A program made the position numbers and the translations under genes. This document shows, piece after piece, positions 1 through 4,532 of a DNA stretch of 6,203 nt (position 1 is its first letter; the number at the start of each line of letters is the position of its first letter). The notes under the pieces were generated by a model, which was given only the letters and a program-made list of their open reading frames with translations, did no database searches and was not told the origin of the DNA. The stretch lies in contig JAESTY010000183.1 in assembly GCA_016763355.1 (NCBI GenBank), positions 1 through 6,203 on the forward strand, read 5' to 3'. Source of the DNA: Immundisolibacteraceae bacterium. Lineage in GTDB: Bacteria; Pseudomonadota; Gammaproteobacteria; Immundisolibacterales; Immundisolibacteraceae.

Positions 1-237
1 ATTTGTCAGCAGTTACAGCAGTGGCAAATAAAACCCAATGCGACCGAAGGTTATCGCACCGCTGAGGTCACTCTTGGCGGAGTTAATACCAACCAGGTCT
101 CGTCGAAGACCATGGAGAGCCAACTGGCAACAGGACTTTATTTTATCGGTGAAGTGCTCGATGTAACTGGCCACCTGGGTGGTTTTAACTTTCAGTGGGC
201 CTGGGCATCCGGTCACGCAGCGGGTGGCTATGTTTAA
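1..237 (+). CDS. C-terminal end of a YhiN/HI0933-family flavoprotein (partial)
   Basis: Frame 1 is open from the window edge to a TAA at 235-237, giving the last 78 residues; the start lies outside the window. The segment contains a TEGYRTAEVTLGGV stretch, then SSKTMES, then GLYFIGEVLDVTG followed by LGGFNFQWAWASG. This is the characteristic C-terminal signature of the HI0933/YhiN (BaiN-like) NAD(P)/FAD-dependent oxidoreductase family, in which the glycine-rich GE-x-x-D-x-x-G segment closes the FAD site. These are soluble cytoplasmic flavoproteins whose physiological substrate is mostly unknown; one gut-bacterial member reduces bile-acid intermediates. The gene converges on the toxin gene with only 38 bp between their stop codons. 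Family assignment is secure from the motif; specific function is not. Confidence 0.93.
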   Translation: MCQQLQQWQIKPNATEGYRTAEVTLGGVNTNQVSSKTMESQLATGLYFIGEVLDVTGHLGGFNFQWAWASGHAAGGYV

Positions 238-264
238 GGTTTAGAGGGCATCGGTAGATGTTGG

Positions 265-287
265 AAGCGGATTGATTATCTGCGTTC
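265..287 (+). terminator. Weak candidate terminator hairpin for the flavoprotein gene
   Basis: GCGGAT (267-272) can pair with ATCTGC (278-283), with one G-U pair, around a 5-nt loop. GAA/TTC outside extends the stem past a bulged G, and TTCTTT follows. The right arm lies in the last codons of the convergent toxin gene. The stem is short and the T tract impure, so this is only a possible site ending + strand transcription. Confidence 0.25.
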
Positions 288-575
288 TTTCCAGGTTTTA
301 GGGTGGCGACGGGCGTGCAGTACTGCCAATACGACAATGTCTTTTTCGTCTGCTAAAAAAAACAGGCCAAAAGGAAACCGATGGATAAGCAATCGACGAG
401 CTTTTTGGTAAATGATGGGGTAAATAGTTGGGTCACGTGAGGCTCTAGCTAGCGCCTCTTCAACGCAAAGTAGAAAACTTTCTCCAAGTCCCTTTCTTTG
501 AGTCTCATACCATTGGTAAGCATCGGTAATGTCAGCTTCCGCTTCCGGTCTGACGATTACCTTTTTTTGATTCAT
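276..575 (-). CDS. RelE/ParE-superfamily toxin of a type II toxin-antitoxin pair
   Basis: This 99-residue protein has the usual length and layout of ParE/RelE toxins (PF05016-like). An N-terminal strand leads into RPEAEADI (9-16), then an aromatic-rich helix AYQWYE (19-24), GLGESF (29-34), a YP turn (52-53), RRLLIHRFPFGLFF (60-73) and a terminal strand VVLAVLHARRHP (81-92). The RFPF...VLHARR pairing is typical of ParE-like toxins, some of which poison DNA gyrase while RelE-like relatives cleave mRNA; the sequence alone does not decide which. The start codon overlaps the antitoxin stop in an ATGA at 572-575, so translation is probably coupled and the antitoxin is made first. It appears intact: no frameshift, and both ends match the family. 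No separate ribosome site is needed or obvious. Confidence 0.9.
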   Translation of the reverse strand: MNQKKVIVRPEAEADITDAYQWYETQRKGLGESFLLCVEEALARASRDPTIYPIIYQKARRLLIHRFPFGLFFLADEKDIVVLAVLHARRHPKTWKERR

Positions 576-772
576 GGACGAGAAATTCGATTCCGCACTT
601 TATCCCATGGCTCGCCTGCTTCTGGATTAGCGTAGTAGTTCGCAAGCCGGGTATCGAGCTCGGATTTCTGCTCGCTGGTTAAGGGCAATAACTGCTGATC
701 AGCTGCAACACTATCCCAAAGTTTCTCGGCTAATAGAATTTTCTCAGATTGCGTAAGGCTTTGTAAGTTCAT
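572..772 (-). CDS. Addiction-module antitoxin (PF09720-like)
   Basis: This 66-residue protein matches the short 'putative addiction module component' family. An N-terminal helix carries the SEKILLAEKLWDSV signature (9-22), followed by LTSEQKSELDTRLANYYANPEAGEPWDKV (31-59). These antitoxins are unstable, bind and neutralise the RelE/ParE toxin encoded just downstream, and the complex commonly represses its own promoter. The order antitoxin then toxin, with a 4-bp overlap, is the standard arrangement. The ATG at 770-772 is preceded by only a weak purine stretch (AAAGAAG, about 12 bases upstream), so initiation is not supported by a good Shine-Dalgarno site; the N-terminus nevertheless fits the family length. 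No DNA-binding domain is evident in this short protein, so autoregulation would be unusual or would act through the complex. Confidence 0.88.
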   Translation of the reverse strand: MNLQSLTQSEKILLAEKLWDSVAADQQLLPLTSEQKSELDTRLANYYANPEAGEPWDKVRNRISRP

Positions 773-805
773 GATATTTAAAGCTTCTTTAACTAGCGGA
801 ATGGG

Positions 806-836
806 ATTAATTTTTCGAGGCTAACACAGCTATCAA
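806..836 (-). promoter_or_regulatory. Possible promoter of the toxin-antitoxin operon
   Basis: Read on the - strand, TTGATA (831-836) resembles a -35 box. ATTAAT (806-811) matches the -10 consensus at four of six positions, with a long 19-bp spacer. It lies 34-64 bp upstream of the antitoxin start, which is a sensible place, but spacer and -10 quality are poor. The -35 falls inside the left arm of the palindrome described separately. Confidence 0.22.
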
Positions 837-921
837 TAATATTAAGCGCATTAGCTTTGTTTAAGCTGGCGACCAACTAAATCCGAGCGCATGATTTTAG
901 ATACAGATGCACATGTTAGGT
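819..921. repeat. Imperfect ~100-bp palindrome with attC-like end boxes
   Basis: CTAACA (821-826) and TGTTAG (914-919) form the outer arms. GCGC recurs at 846-849 and 887-890. TTTAAGCTGG (860-869) pairs with CCAACTAAA (873-881), with one extrahelical A and one mismatch, around a CGA loop. All three pairings are centred within about 3 bp of position 870, so the symmetry is nested rather than random. The right end GTTAGGT (915-921) fits the integron attC R' consensus GTTRRRY fully; the left end GGCTAAC fits RYYYAAC at six of seven. Length, imperfect pairing and an extrahelical base fit an attC site, and toxin-antitoxin genes are common integron cassettes. No integrase or second site is seen, so a solo or relic site, or an unrelated palindromic element, are all possible. 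Confidence 0.38.
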
Positions 922-934
922 ATTTTGAGCGCAT
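845..934 (+). repeat. Three AGCGCAT direct repeats at 41-42 bp spacing
   Basis: AGCGCAT occurs at 845-851, 886-892 and 928-934, all in the same orientation, with start-to-start distances of 41 and 42 bp (about four helical turns). The latter two extend to GAGCGCAT. Similarity does not continue beyond the 7-8 bp core. They partly overlap the palindrome, and two of the copies contribute its GCGC pairing. Could be protein-binding sites or coincidence. Confidence 0.3.
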
Positions 935-991
935 CGCAGTTCATAGCGCGGTTGTAGTTATTGCCAGGAGTTTAGGCTTTTAAGCGGTTTC

Positions 992-1876
992 TTAGAACTC
1001 ATCAAACAACCCTGATTCTAAAAACTCCGGCCAGGCAAACAGATCGTAGGCGCCAAATCCAGAATCGTTGGCCTTAGCGAACATTGACTGCACCTTCTCC
1101 ATGACCGGTAAATGTTGGCCCTGTTTTTCGGCCAGTTTTCTGACCAGGGTAATGTCTTTGGTGATCATCTCTATGCCGTGGGAGTTGTTGTCCACGGTGC
1201 CGTTGACTAACTTCGGCCGGGTGATATCAAGCACGCCCCTGGGTGCCAGGCAGGCGTCCATGACGTTAAGAAATTTCTCGGTATCAACGCCGACGCTTTC
1301 GGCCAGTTGGCGGGATTCGAGCAGGCCGGTAAGGGTCGATACCAGAATCAGGTTTTGGCACAGCTTCATGCACTGACCATTACCGACTACACCGAGGTGA
1401 AATACGTTTTTGCCCATTTTTTCAAACAGCGGCAAACACTGCTGATAAGCGGTTTCCGCACCACCCACCATAATCGCCAGGCTGGCGGCTTCAGCGCCTT
1501 GCCAGGCACCGCTCAGCGGCGCGTCGAGAAAGGCCACCTGTTTGGTCGCGCAGCGCTGTTCCAGAGTTGCAGCCAGGTCGGGGCTGATGGTGCTGTGGTC
1601 AACAATAGTCGAGCCGGCGGGTAACTGTTCTAGCAATTCATCAATAGTGGCTTCAACAATCGCCATGCTGGGTAGGCACATCAGCACAATGCTGGCGTTT
1701 TTACCAACTTCGGTAGCCGAAGCCGCCTGAGTGACACCACGGCCAACTGCTTTGGCCATGTTATCCACATCTGGATCGAAGCCGCTAACCTGATATGCGG
1801 CTGCCGCAAGGTGACCGGACATAGGGTTGCCCATGGCGCCCAGGCCGATAAAACCGACGTTTGTTATGTCAGTCAT
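992..1876 (-). CDS. 3-hydroxyisobutyrate dehydrogenase-family (beta-hydroxyacid) NAD-dependent dehydrogenase
   Basis: This 294-residue protein has full family length. The Rossmann motif GLGAMG is at 11-16, and F33-D34 at the end of the second strand favours NAD over NADP. MCLPS (66-70) and IVDHSTISP (91-99) follow, then the substrate loop DAPLSG (118-123), IMVGG (135-139), and the catalytic GNGQCMKLCQN with Lys171 and Asn175. K240-D near the C-terminal helical domain is also conserved. Enzymes of this family oxidise or reduce beta-hydroxy acids such as 3-hydroxyisobutyrate or tartronate semialdehyde, and related 6-phosphogluconate dehydrogenases decarboxylate. The loop after SG reads AWQGAEAAS rather than the usual G-rich sequence, suggesting another substrate. 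It is the last gene of the oxygenase operon. GGAG (1883-1886) sits 6 nt before the ATG. Substrate not determinable; a role in processing the oxygenase product is inference. Confidence 0.92.
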   Translation of the reverse strand: MTDITNVGFIGLGAMGNPMSGHLAAAAYQVSGFDPDVDNMAKAVGRGVTQAASATEVGKNASIVLMCLPSMAIVEATIDELLEQLPAGSTIVDHSTISPDLAATLEQRCATKQVAFLDAPLSGAWQGAEAASLAIMVGGAETAYQQCLPLFEKMGKNVFHLGVVGNGQCMKLCQNLILVSTLTGLLESRQLAESVGVDTEKFLNVMDACLAPRGVLDITRPKLVNGTVDNNSHGIEMITKDITLVRKLAEKQGQHLPVMEKVQSMFAKANDSGFGAYDLFAWPEFLESGLFDEF

Positions 1877-1902
1877 TTTTGTCTCCGTTATGAACTTTTC
1901 GA

Positions 1903-1930
1903 TATCCCCGGTGACCGTTCACCGGGGATA
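1903..1930 (-). promoter_or_regulatory. Perfect 12-bp intergenic hairpin within the oxygenase operon
   Basis: TATCCCCGGTGA (1903-1914) and TCACCGGGGATA (1919-1930) are perfect inverted repeats around a 4-nt loop. The hairpin starts 7 nt after the stop of the CMD-family gene and ends about 16 nt before the GGAG of the dehydrogenase gene. Neither side carries a T run, so it does not look like an intrinsic terminator. It more likely stabilises or processes the operon mRNA, or tunes expression of the last gene. Confidence 0.7.
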
Positions 1931-1937
1931 AACTGAA

Positions 1938-2354
1938 CTACTCAGCGGCGCGCTTGGCGGCCCCGGCGGCTTTTTCGTTGAGTGATTCCTTCATCGCAAA
2001 AAAAGCATTACAAGCGGCGGGGAAGCCGGCGTAAACACCGACATGAGAGATGATTTCGACGATTTCCTGCTGGGTTAAACCGACTTTAAGCCCAGCACGG
2101 ATATGTACCTTGAGTTGGGGATATGCGGTGCCCATGGCGGCCAACATGGCTATGGTGGCAATTTCACGTTCGCGTAGACCGAGTTGATCGGTGCGGGCGT
2201 AAGTGTCACCAAAGGCATAGGCAACCGTGGACCTGGTGTAATCCGGTGCCAGTTCCTGTAACACTGCAACCACTTCGTCGGCAGCATCTTCATCTTCGAT
2301 GGCGGCTAACATCTCCAACGCCTTTTGCATTCTGGGATCTTGGTTTTCACTCAT
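1938..2354 (-). CDS. Carboxymuconolactone decarboxylase-family protein
   Basis: This 138-residue all-helical protein has the length of PcaC-type CMD proteins (PF02627). Conserved segments are FGDTYAR (48-54), REREIATIAMLAAMG (61-75), QLKVHIRAGLKVGLTQQEI (80-98) with His84 and Arg86, and VYAGFPAACNAF (107-118). The AhpD-type CxxC redox pair is absent and the only cysteine is Cys115, so it is closer to the decarboxylase/lactonase branch than to the alkylhydroperoxidase branch. The strong GAGGAGG-type site (CCTCC at 2363-2367) stands 8 nt before the ATG. It lies 31 bp after the oxygenase beta gene in the same operon. True gamma-carboxymuconolactone decarboxylases act in protocatechuate breakdown, but no other genes of that pathway are here, so the reaction remains open. 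Confidence 0.9.
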   Translation of the reverse strand: MSENQDPRMQKALEMLAAIEDEDAADEVVAVLQELAPDYTRSTVAYAFGDTYARTDQLGLREREIATIAMLAAMGTAYPQLKVHIRAGLKVGLTQQEIVEIISHVGVYAGFPAACNAFFAMKESLNEKAAGAAKRAAE

Positions 2355-2385
2355 GACTTTTTCCTCCTCAGGTGATTATCGTCAG

Positions 2386-2880
2386 TTATACGTTGTTCAC
2401 ATCCACCGGCATTTGAAAGTGGTCATTCAGCAAAGTAATTTTTTTCTTGTTGATTAGCCAGTTCTCGCCTTCTTTGACCAGGTGGTGATCGTAGAAACCA
2501 TATACCTGGCTAGTTTCCTGACGGGCATAAGTCAGGCATTGCCAATGACTGCGCAAGGTAATGCTGGTGTCATCGAAGGATTCGAGGGTGACCCCATTGA
2601 CCATGTGGCAGGTGCGCTGCAGCGGCATCGAAAACGGCGCGACACCAGACTCGATGCGCCAGGTGCGATCCTGCAGGGCGACACGGCTGGTGAGATAAAA
2701 ATGCGACAGGGTCTGCATCGGATCATCGCCAAGTACGACTTCACTGATCCAGGCAGGACACCAGAATTCACAGGCCTCGGTGAAAAGTTCGCTCCAGGAT
2801 TGCCACTGCCAGCGATCGAGCAGATCGGCTTCGCGGTAGATCAGTTCCTGGCCAATTTGCAGGGCAGTTGATTTATCCAT
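2386..2880 (-). CDS. Ring-hydroxylating oxygenase small (beta) subunit
   Basis: This 164-residue protein matches the length of BenB/AntB-type beta subunits (about 160). It adopts the SnoaL/NTF2-like cone fold in this family. Recognisable segments are LIYREADLLDRWQWQSWSEL (13-32), FWCPAW (39-44), the conserved L-x-x-R-V-A-L-Q-D-R-T-W-R-I-E-S core (63-77), and CHMVNGV (91-97). The subunit is structural in the alpha3beta3 hexamer and carries no metal centre. Its ATG lies 2 nt after the alpha-subunit stop, with GGGGAG 6 nt upstream inside the alpha gene, so the two are translationally coupled and made in matched amounts. Substrate specificity is set mainly by alpha, so nothing more can be said about the substrate from this gene. 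Confidence 0.93.
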   Translation of the reverse strand: MDKSTALQIGQELIYREADLLDRWQWQSWSELFTEACEFWCPAWISEVVLGDDPMQTLSHFYLTSRVALQDRTWRIESGVAPFSMPLQRTCHMVNGVTLESFDDTSITLRSHWQCLTYARQETSQVYGFYDHHLVKEGENWLINKKKITLLNDHFQMPVDVNNV

Positions 2881-2882
2881 GA

Positions 2883-4304
2883 TCAGCTCCCCGCCTTGCT
2901 GGTGGACTGGGAAGGCTCGGATTTAGTTGGCTTGCCCTGGGCCCGTTTCTGGCCGTCGGTCATCATCTTTAACCAGGCGCGATAGCTGGCATGAAACAGG
3001 GTTTCATCGGACATGGTCAGCGGACCGGCGGTAGAGGTGGCAGGTTTCAGGCCGAGCTCATCGGCCAGCGAGTTAGCACCATTGGTGAGTGCGGTCTGGC
3101 CGCGACCATAGCCAAGCTGCCATTGGGCAAGTCGGCCCTCAGCGCCTTCCTGGCAATTCATGTAGGCAGCAACATCATCCGGGGTGCCGGTACCAGCGAT
3201 ATCAAAAAAGTCTTCATAGGTCCGTAATCGTTGTTGGCGCGCAGCGGCAGCTTCACCTTTAGGCACCCAGCAGTAGATTTGCATTTCGGTTTTGTTGTGG
3301 GCCAATGGGCGTAACACTCGAAACTGGCCAATCACCGCGTTATCGGTGCACTGCACGTTGGGAAAAATGGTGAAGTTACGACCGAAGCGAATCATCCAGT
3401 CGGTCTTGGCTTCGCCAATACGCTTGGCCAGGTTTTCCCGTTCGGGCCACAGAGGCCGGAATTCTGGAGCCGGGTTTTCGGTGAAAAATAGCGCATGTCC
3501 CTGATCCCAACCAAAGCTGCCGGTCTGCAGGTCGGTATTAAACATCGCCTCGATATCCGGGCCGGTATATTTGTCGCCGAGCCGTTTTACTCGCTGGTTG
3601 GTGATTTCCAGAAAGCCCTTATGGGCGACATTAAGATGGTAACCATCCAGACAGTTCTCGATTTGCATTTTCCAGTTGCCGTTAAAGGTGTAACTGGACA
3701 TGCCCGGAATCAGCTCCATGCCATCGACTGATTGATCGACTAACAGGTCGATGAACAACTTCATATCACCGAGGTGGTCTTCCAGAGACACCACATCGGC
3801 CTCGATACTACCGAAGATCCAGCCGCGATATTCTGCGACTTTAGGAACCTTTTTCAGACCAAAATCGAGTTGTTTGAAGGCATCACTGTAGGCAGCGTCT
3901 TCGTTGTCCTTAACCGCCACGTTGTTGCCGTCGTTGTCGAACACCCAGCCATGATAACTACAGGTATGAAATTTGGTGTTGCCCTGACGGGTTAAACAGA
4001 TTTTCGAGCCCTTATGAGAGCAGGCATTGATAAAACCGTTGAGTTCACCCTGTTGATTGCGAACCACCACCACCGGCTGACGGCCGATATGGGTGGTGTA
4101 AAAATCGTTGGGATTGGGTAATTGTGATTCGTGGCAAAGAAAAACCCAGTTAGATTCGAAGATGTATTCCATCTCCCGGTCGTAAATCTCTGGGTCGGTA
4201 AAGATGTCGCGGCGTACCGAGAACACCCCTTGCTCGGTGTCGTCATGCAGGTATTGGGCGAAATCAATCGCCGCGGTACCAGCGTCCTGGCTGGAACTGC
4301 CCAT
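2883..4304 (-). CDS. Ring-hydroxylating dioxygenase large (alpha) subunit, Rieske type, BenA/AntA-like
   Basis: This 473-residue terminal oxygenase carries a Rieske [2Fe-2S] centre C95-x-H97-x17-C115-x2-H118 and a mononuclear iron site. In the latter, Asp220, His223 and His228 lie in NCLDGYHLNVAH; Asp220 bridges to the Rieske centre, and the carboxylate ligand is probably Asp376 or Asp377 in GTGTPDD. The N-terminal FTDPE...IFESNW and FYTTHIGRQPVVVVRN segments resemble benzoate and anthranilate 1,2-dioxygenase alpha subunits. These add both atoms of O2 to an aromatic acid to give a cis-diol. The start is placed at 4304, not at the upstream in-frame ATG (4382), because GAGGAG sits 6 nt before it and the upstream 26 residues are unlike the family. 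The Rieske loop has CSHKG in place of the common CSHRG. No reductase gene is in the window. First gene of the - strand operon. Confidence 0.95.
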   Translation of the reverse strand: MGSSSQDAGTAAIDFAQYLHDDTEQGVFSVRRDIFTDPEIYDREMEYIFESNWVFLCHESQLPNPNDFYTTHIGRQPVVVVRNQQGELNGFINACSHKGSKICLTRQGNTKFHTCSYHGWVFDNDGNNVAVKDNEDAAYSDAFKQLDFGLKKVPKVAEYRGWIFGSIEADVVSLEDHLGDMKLFIDLLVDQSVDGMELIPGMSSYTFNGNWKMQIENCLDGYHLNVAHKGFLEITNQRVKRLGDKYTGPDIEAMFNTDLQTGSFGWDQGHALFFTENPAPEFRPLWPERENLAKRIGEAKTDWMIRFGRNFTIFPNVQCTDNAVIGQFRVLRPLAHNKTEMQIYCWVPKGEAAAARQQRLRTYEDFFDIAGTGTPDDVAAYMNCQEGAEGRLAQWQLGYGRGQTALTNGANSLADELGLKPATSTAGPLTMSDETLFHASYRAWLKMMTDGQKRAQGKPTKSEPSQSTSKAGS

Positions 4305-4310
4305 GTGGTT

Positions 4311-4316
4311 CTCCTC
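4311..4316 (-). promoter_or_regulatory. Ribosome binding site fixing the alpha-subunit start
   Basis: On the - strand GAGGAG stands 6 nt before the ATG at 4304. The alternative upstream ATG at 4382 has no comparable site and overlaps the candidate promoter, so the shorter protein is preferred. Confidence 0.8.
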
Positions 4317-4337
4317 TCTGGTTAATGATTTCAATTT

Positions 4338-4366
4338 AGACTTATGTCTGTCTTCAGCAGACTTAT
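4338..4366. promoter_or_regulatory. Operator-like repeats in the oxygenase operon leader
   Basis: AGACTTAT occurs at 4338-4345 and 4359-4366, exactly 21 bp apart, i.e. two helical turns on the same face. GTCTG (4346-4350) and CAGAC (4358-4362) form an inverted repeat with a 7-nt centre, and AGACTTATGTCT (4338-4349) is itself nearly palindromic. Thus AGAC/GTCT cores occur four times in 25 bp, 34-62 bp upstream of the alpha-subunit start. Such spacing fits a dimeric regulator bound at tandem sites. The regulator gene is not in the window. Confidence 0.5.
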
Positions 4367-4384
4367 TGTTACCGGATAGCATAA

Positions 4385-4414
4385 AAGCTAGAACCTGTTT
4401 TTGCCAGCTGTCAA
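4385..4414 (-). promoter_or_regulatory. Candidate sigma-70 promoter of the oxygenase operon
   Basis: A perfect TTGACA is read on the - strand at 4409-4414. At 18-bp spacing the -10 would be TAGCTT (4385-4390), a three-of-six match. An overlapping alternative is TGGCAA (4401-4406), 17 bp, TATGCT (4378-4383). Either places the start near 4370-4380, leaving a leader of about 70 nt that contains the AGACTTAT repeats downstream of the start point, where a bound protein would repress. Confidence 0.4.
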
Positions 4415-4458
4415 TCTGTACGCGGTGGCGCTATTAAGGTTAATCTCAGTCCAGTGAT

Positions 4459-4498
4459 ACCGACAGCGCTGGCTTTTGTTATATGACCGCTGTCCGGT
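4459..4498. promoter_or_regulatory. Inverted repeat flanking the + strand promoter (operator candidate)
   Basis: GACAGCG (4462-4468) and CGCTGTC (4488-4494) are perfect inverted repeats 19 bp apart. Allowing one skipped base, the arms extend to ACCG-ACAGCG (4459-4468) and CGCTGTCCGGT (4488-4498). The arms bracket the extended -10 element at 4477-4485. A third copy of the core, GCTGTC, overlaps the - strand TTGACA at 4407-4412, so one regulator could serve both directions. Confidence 0.5.
4477..4485 (+). promoter_or_regulatory. Candidate extended -10 promoter of the PanE-like gene
   Basis: TGTTATATG fits the extended -10 pattern TGnTATAAT, matching TG and the first four positions of the hexamer. 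No convincing -35 lies 16-18 bp upstream, as is usual for extended -10 promoters. Transcription would begin near 4492, giving a leader of about 40 nt. Confidence 0.4.
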
Positions 4499-4519
4499 AG
4501 ACCAACAAAACAATTCCCT

Positions 4520-4527
4520 GGGAGAGG
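4520..4527 (+). promoter_or_regulatory. Ribosome binding site fixing the PanE-like start
   Basis: GGGAGAGG ends 5 nt before the ATG at 4533. An in-frame ATG at 4476 lacks such a site, lies at or before the likely transcription start, and would add 19 residues ahead of the Rossmann strand. The 4533 start is therefore chosen. Confidence 0.8.
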
Positions 4528-4532
4528 CTGAT

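Larger units (their letters stand above)
773..991. other. Intergenic region between toxin-antitoxin operon and oxygenase operon
   Basis: These 219 bp separate the antitoxin start from the end of the oxygenase operon. They hold the imperfect palindrome, three AGCGCAT repeats and a weak candidate promoter for the antitoxin. No clear intrinsic terminator for the incoming - strand operon was found, so read-through from the oxygenase operon into the toxin-antitoxin genes is possible. A 30-codon + strand ORF (891-983) is not convincing as a gene. Confidence 0.6.

Noticed and set aside
200..275. A second attC-like site marking the other end of a toxin-antitoxin cassette
   Set aside because: Only single boxes with mismatches (e.g. 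GTTGGAA at 260-266) occur, with no paired partner, so a complete cassette boundary is not supported.
891..983. A 30-codon + strand ORF starting MILDTDAHVRYFER, reminiscent of PIN-domain (VapC) N-termini
   Set aside because: Only the first few residues resemble the family, there is no good ribosome site, no further PIN acidic residues are visible, and it overlaps the palindrome. A relic cannot be excluded but is not supported.
1068..1730. Overlapping + strand ORFs opposite the HIBDH-family gene
   Set aside because: No recognisable domains; they are antisense frames of a gene with clear catalytic motifs.
2482..2871. A 129-codon + strand ORF opposite the oxygenase beta gene
   Set aside because: Antisense shadow of a well-supported coding region; no family resemblance or ribosome site.
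4305..4382. N-terminal extension of the alpha subunit from the in-frame ATG at 4382
   Set aside because: No ribosome site, polar residues unlike the family, and overlap with the candidate promoter. The ATG at 4304 has a good GAGGAG.
4399..4420. Possible sigma-54 promoter (TGGCA on the - strand) ahead of the oxygenase operon
   Set aside because: The expected GC of the -12 element is missing at the right distance, while a perfect TTGACA overlaps the site.
4476..4532. N-terminal extension of the PanE-like protein
   Set aside because: It precedes the Rossmann strand, has no ribosome site and starts upstream of the likely transcription start; GGGAGAGG supports 4533.
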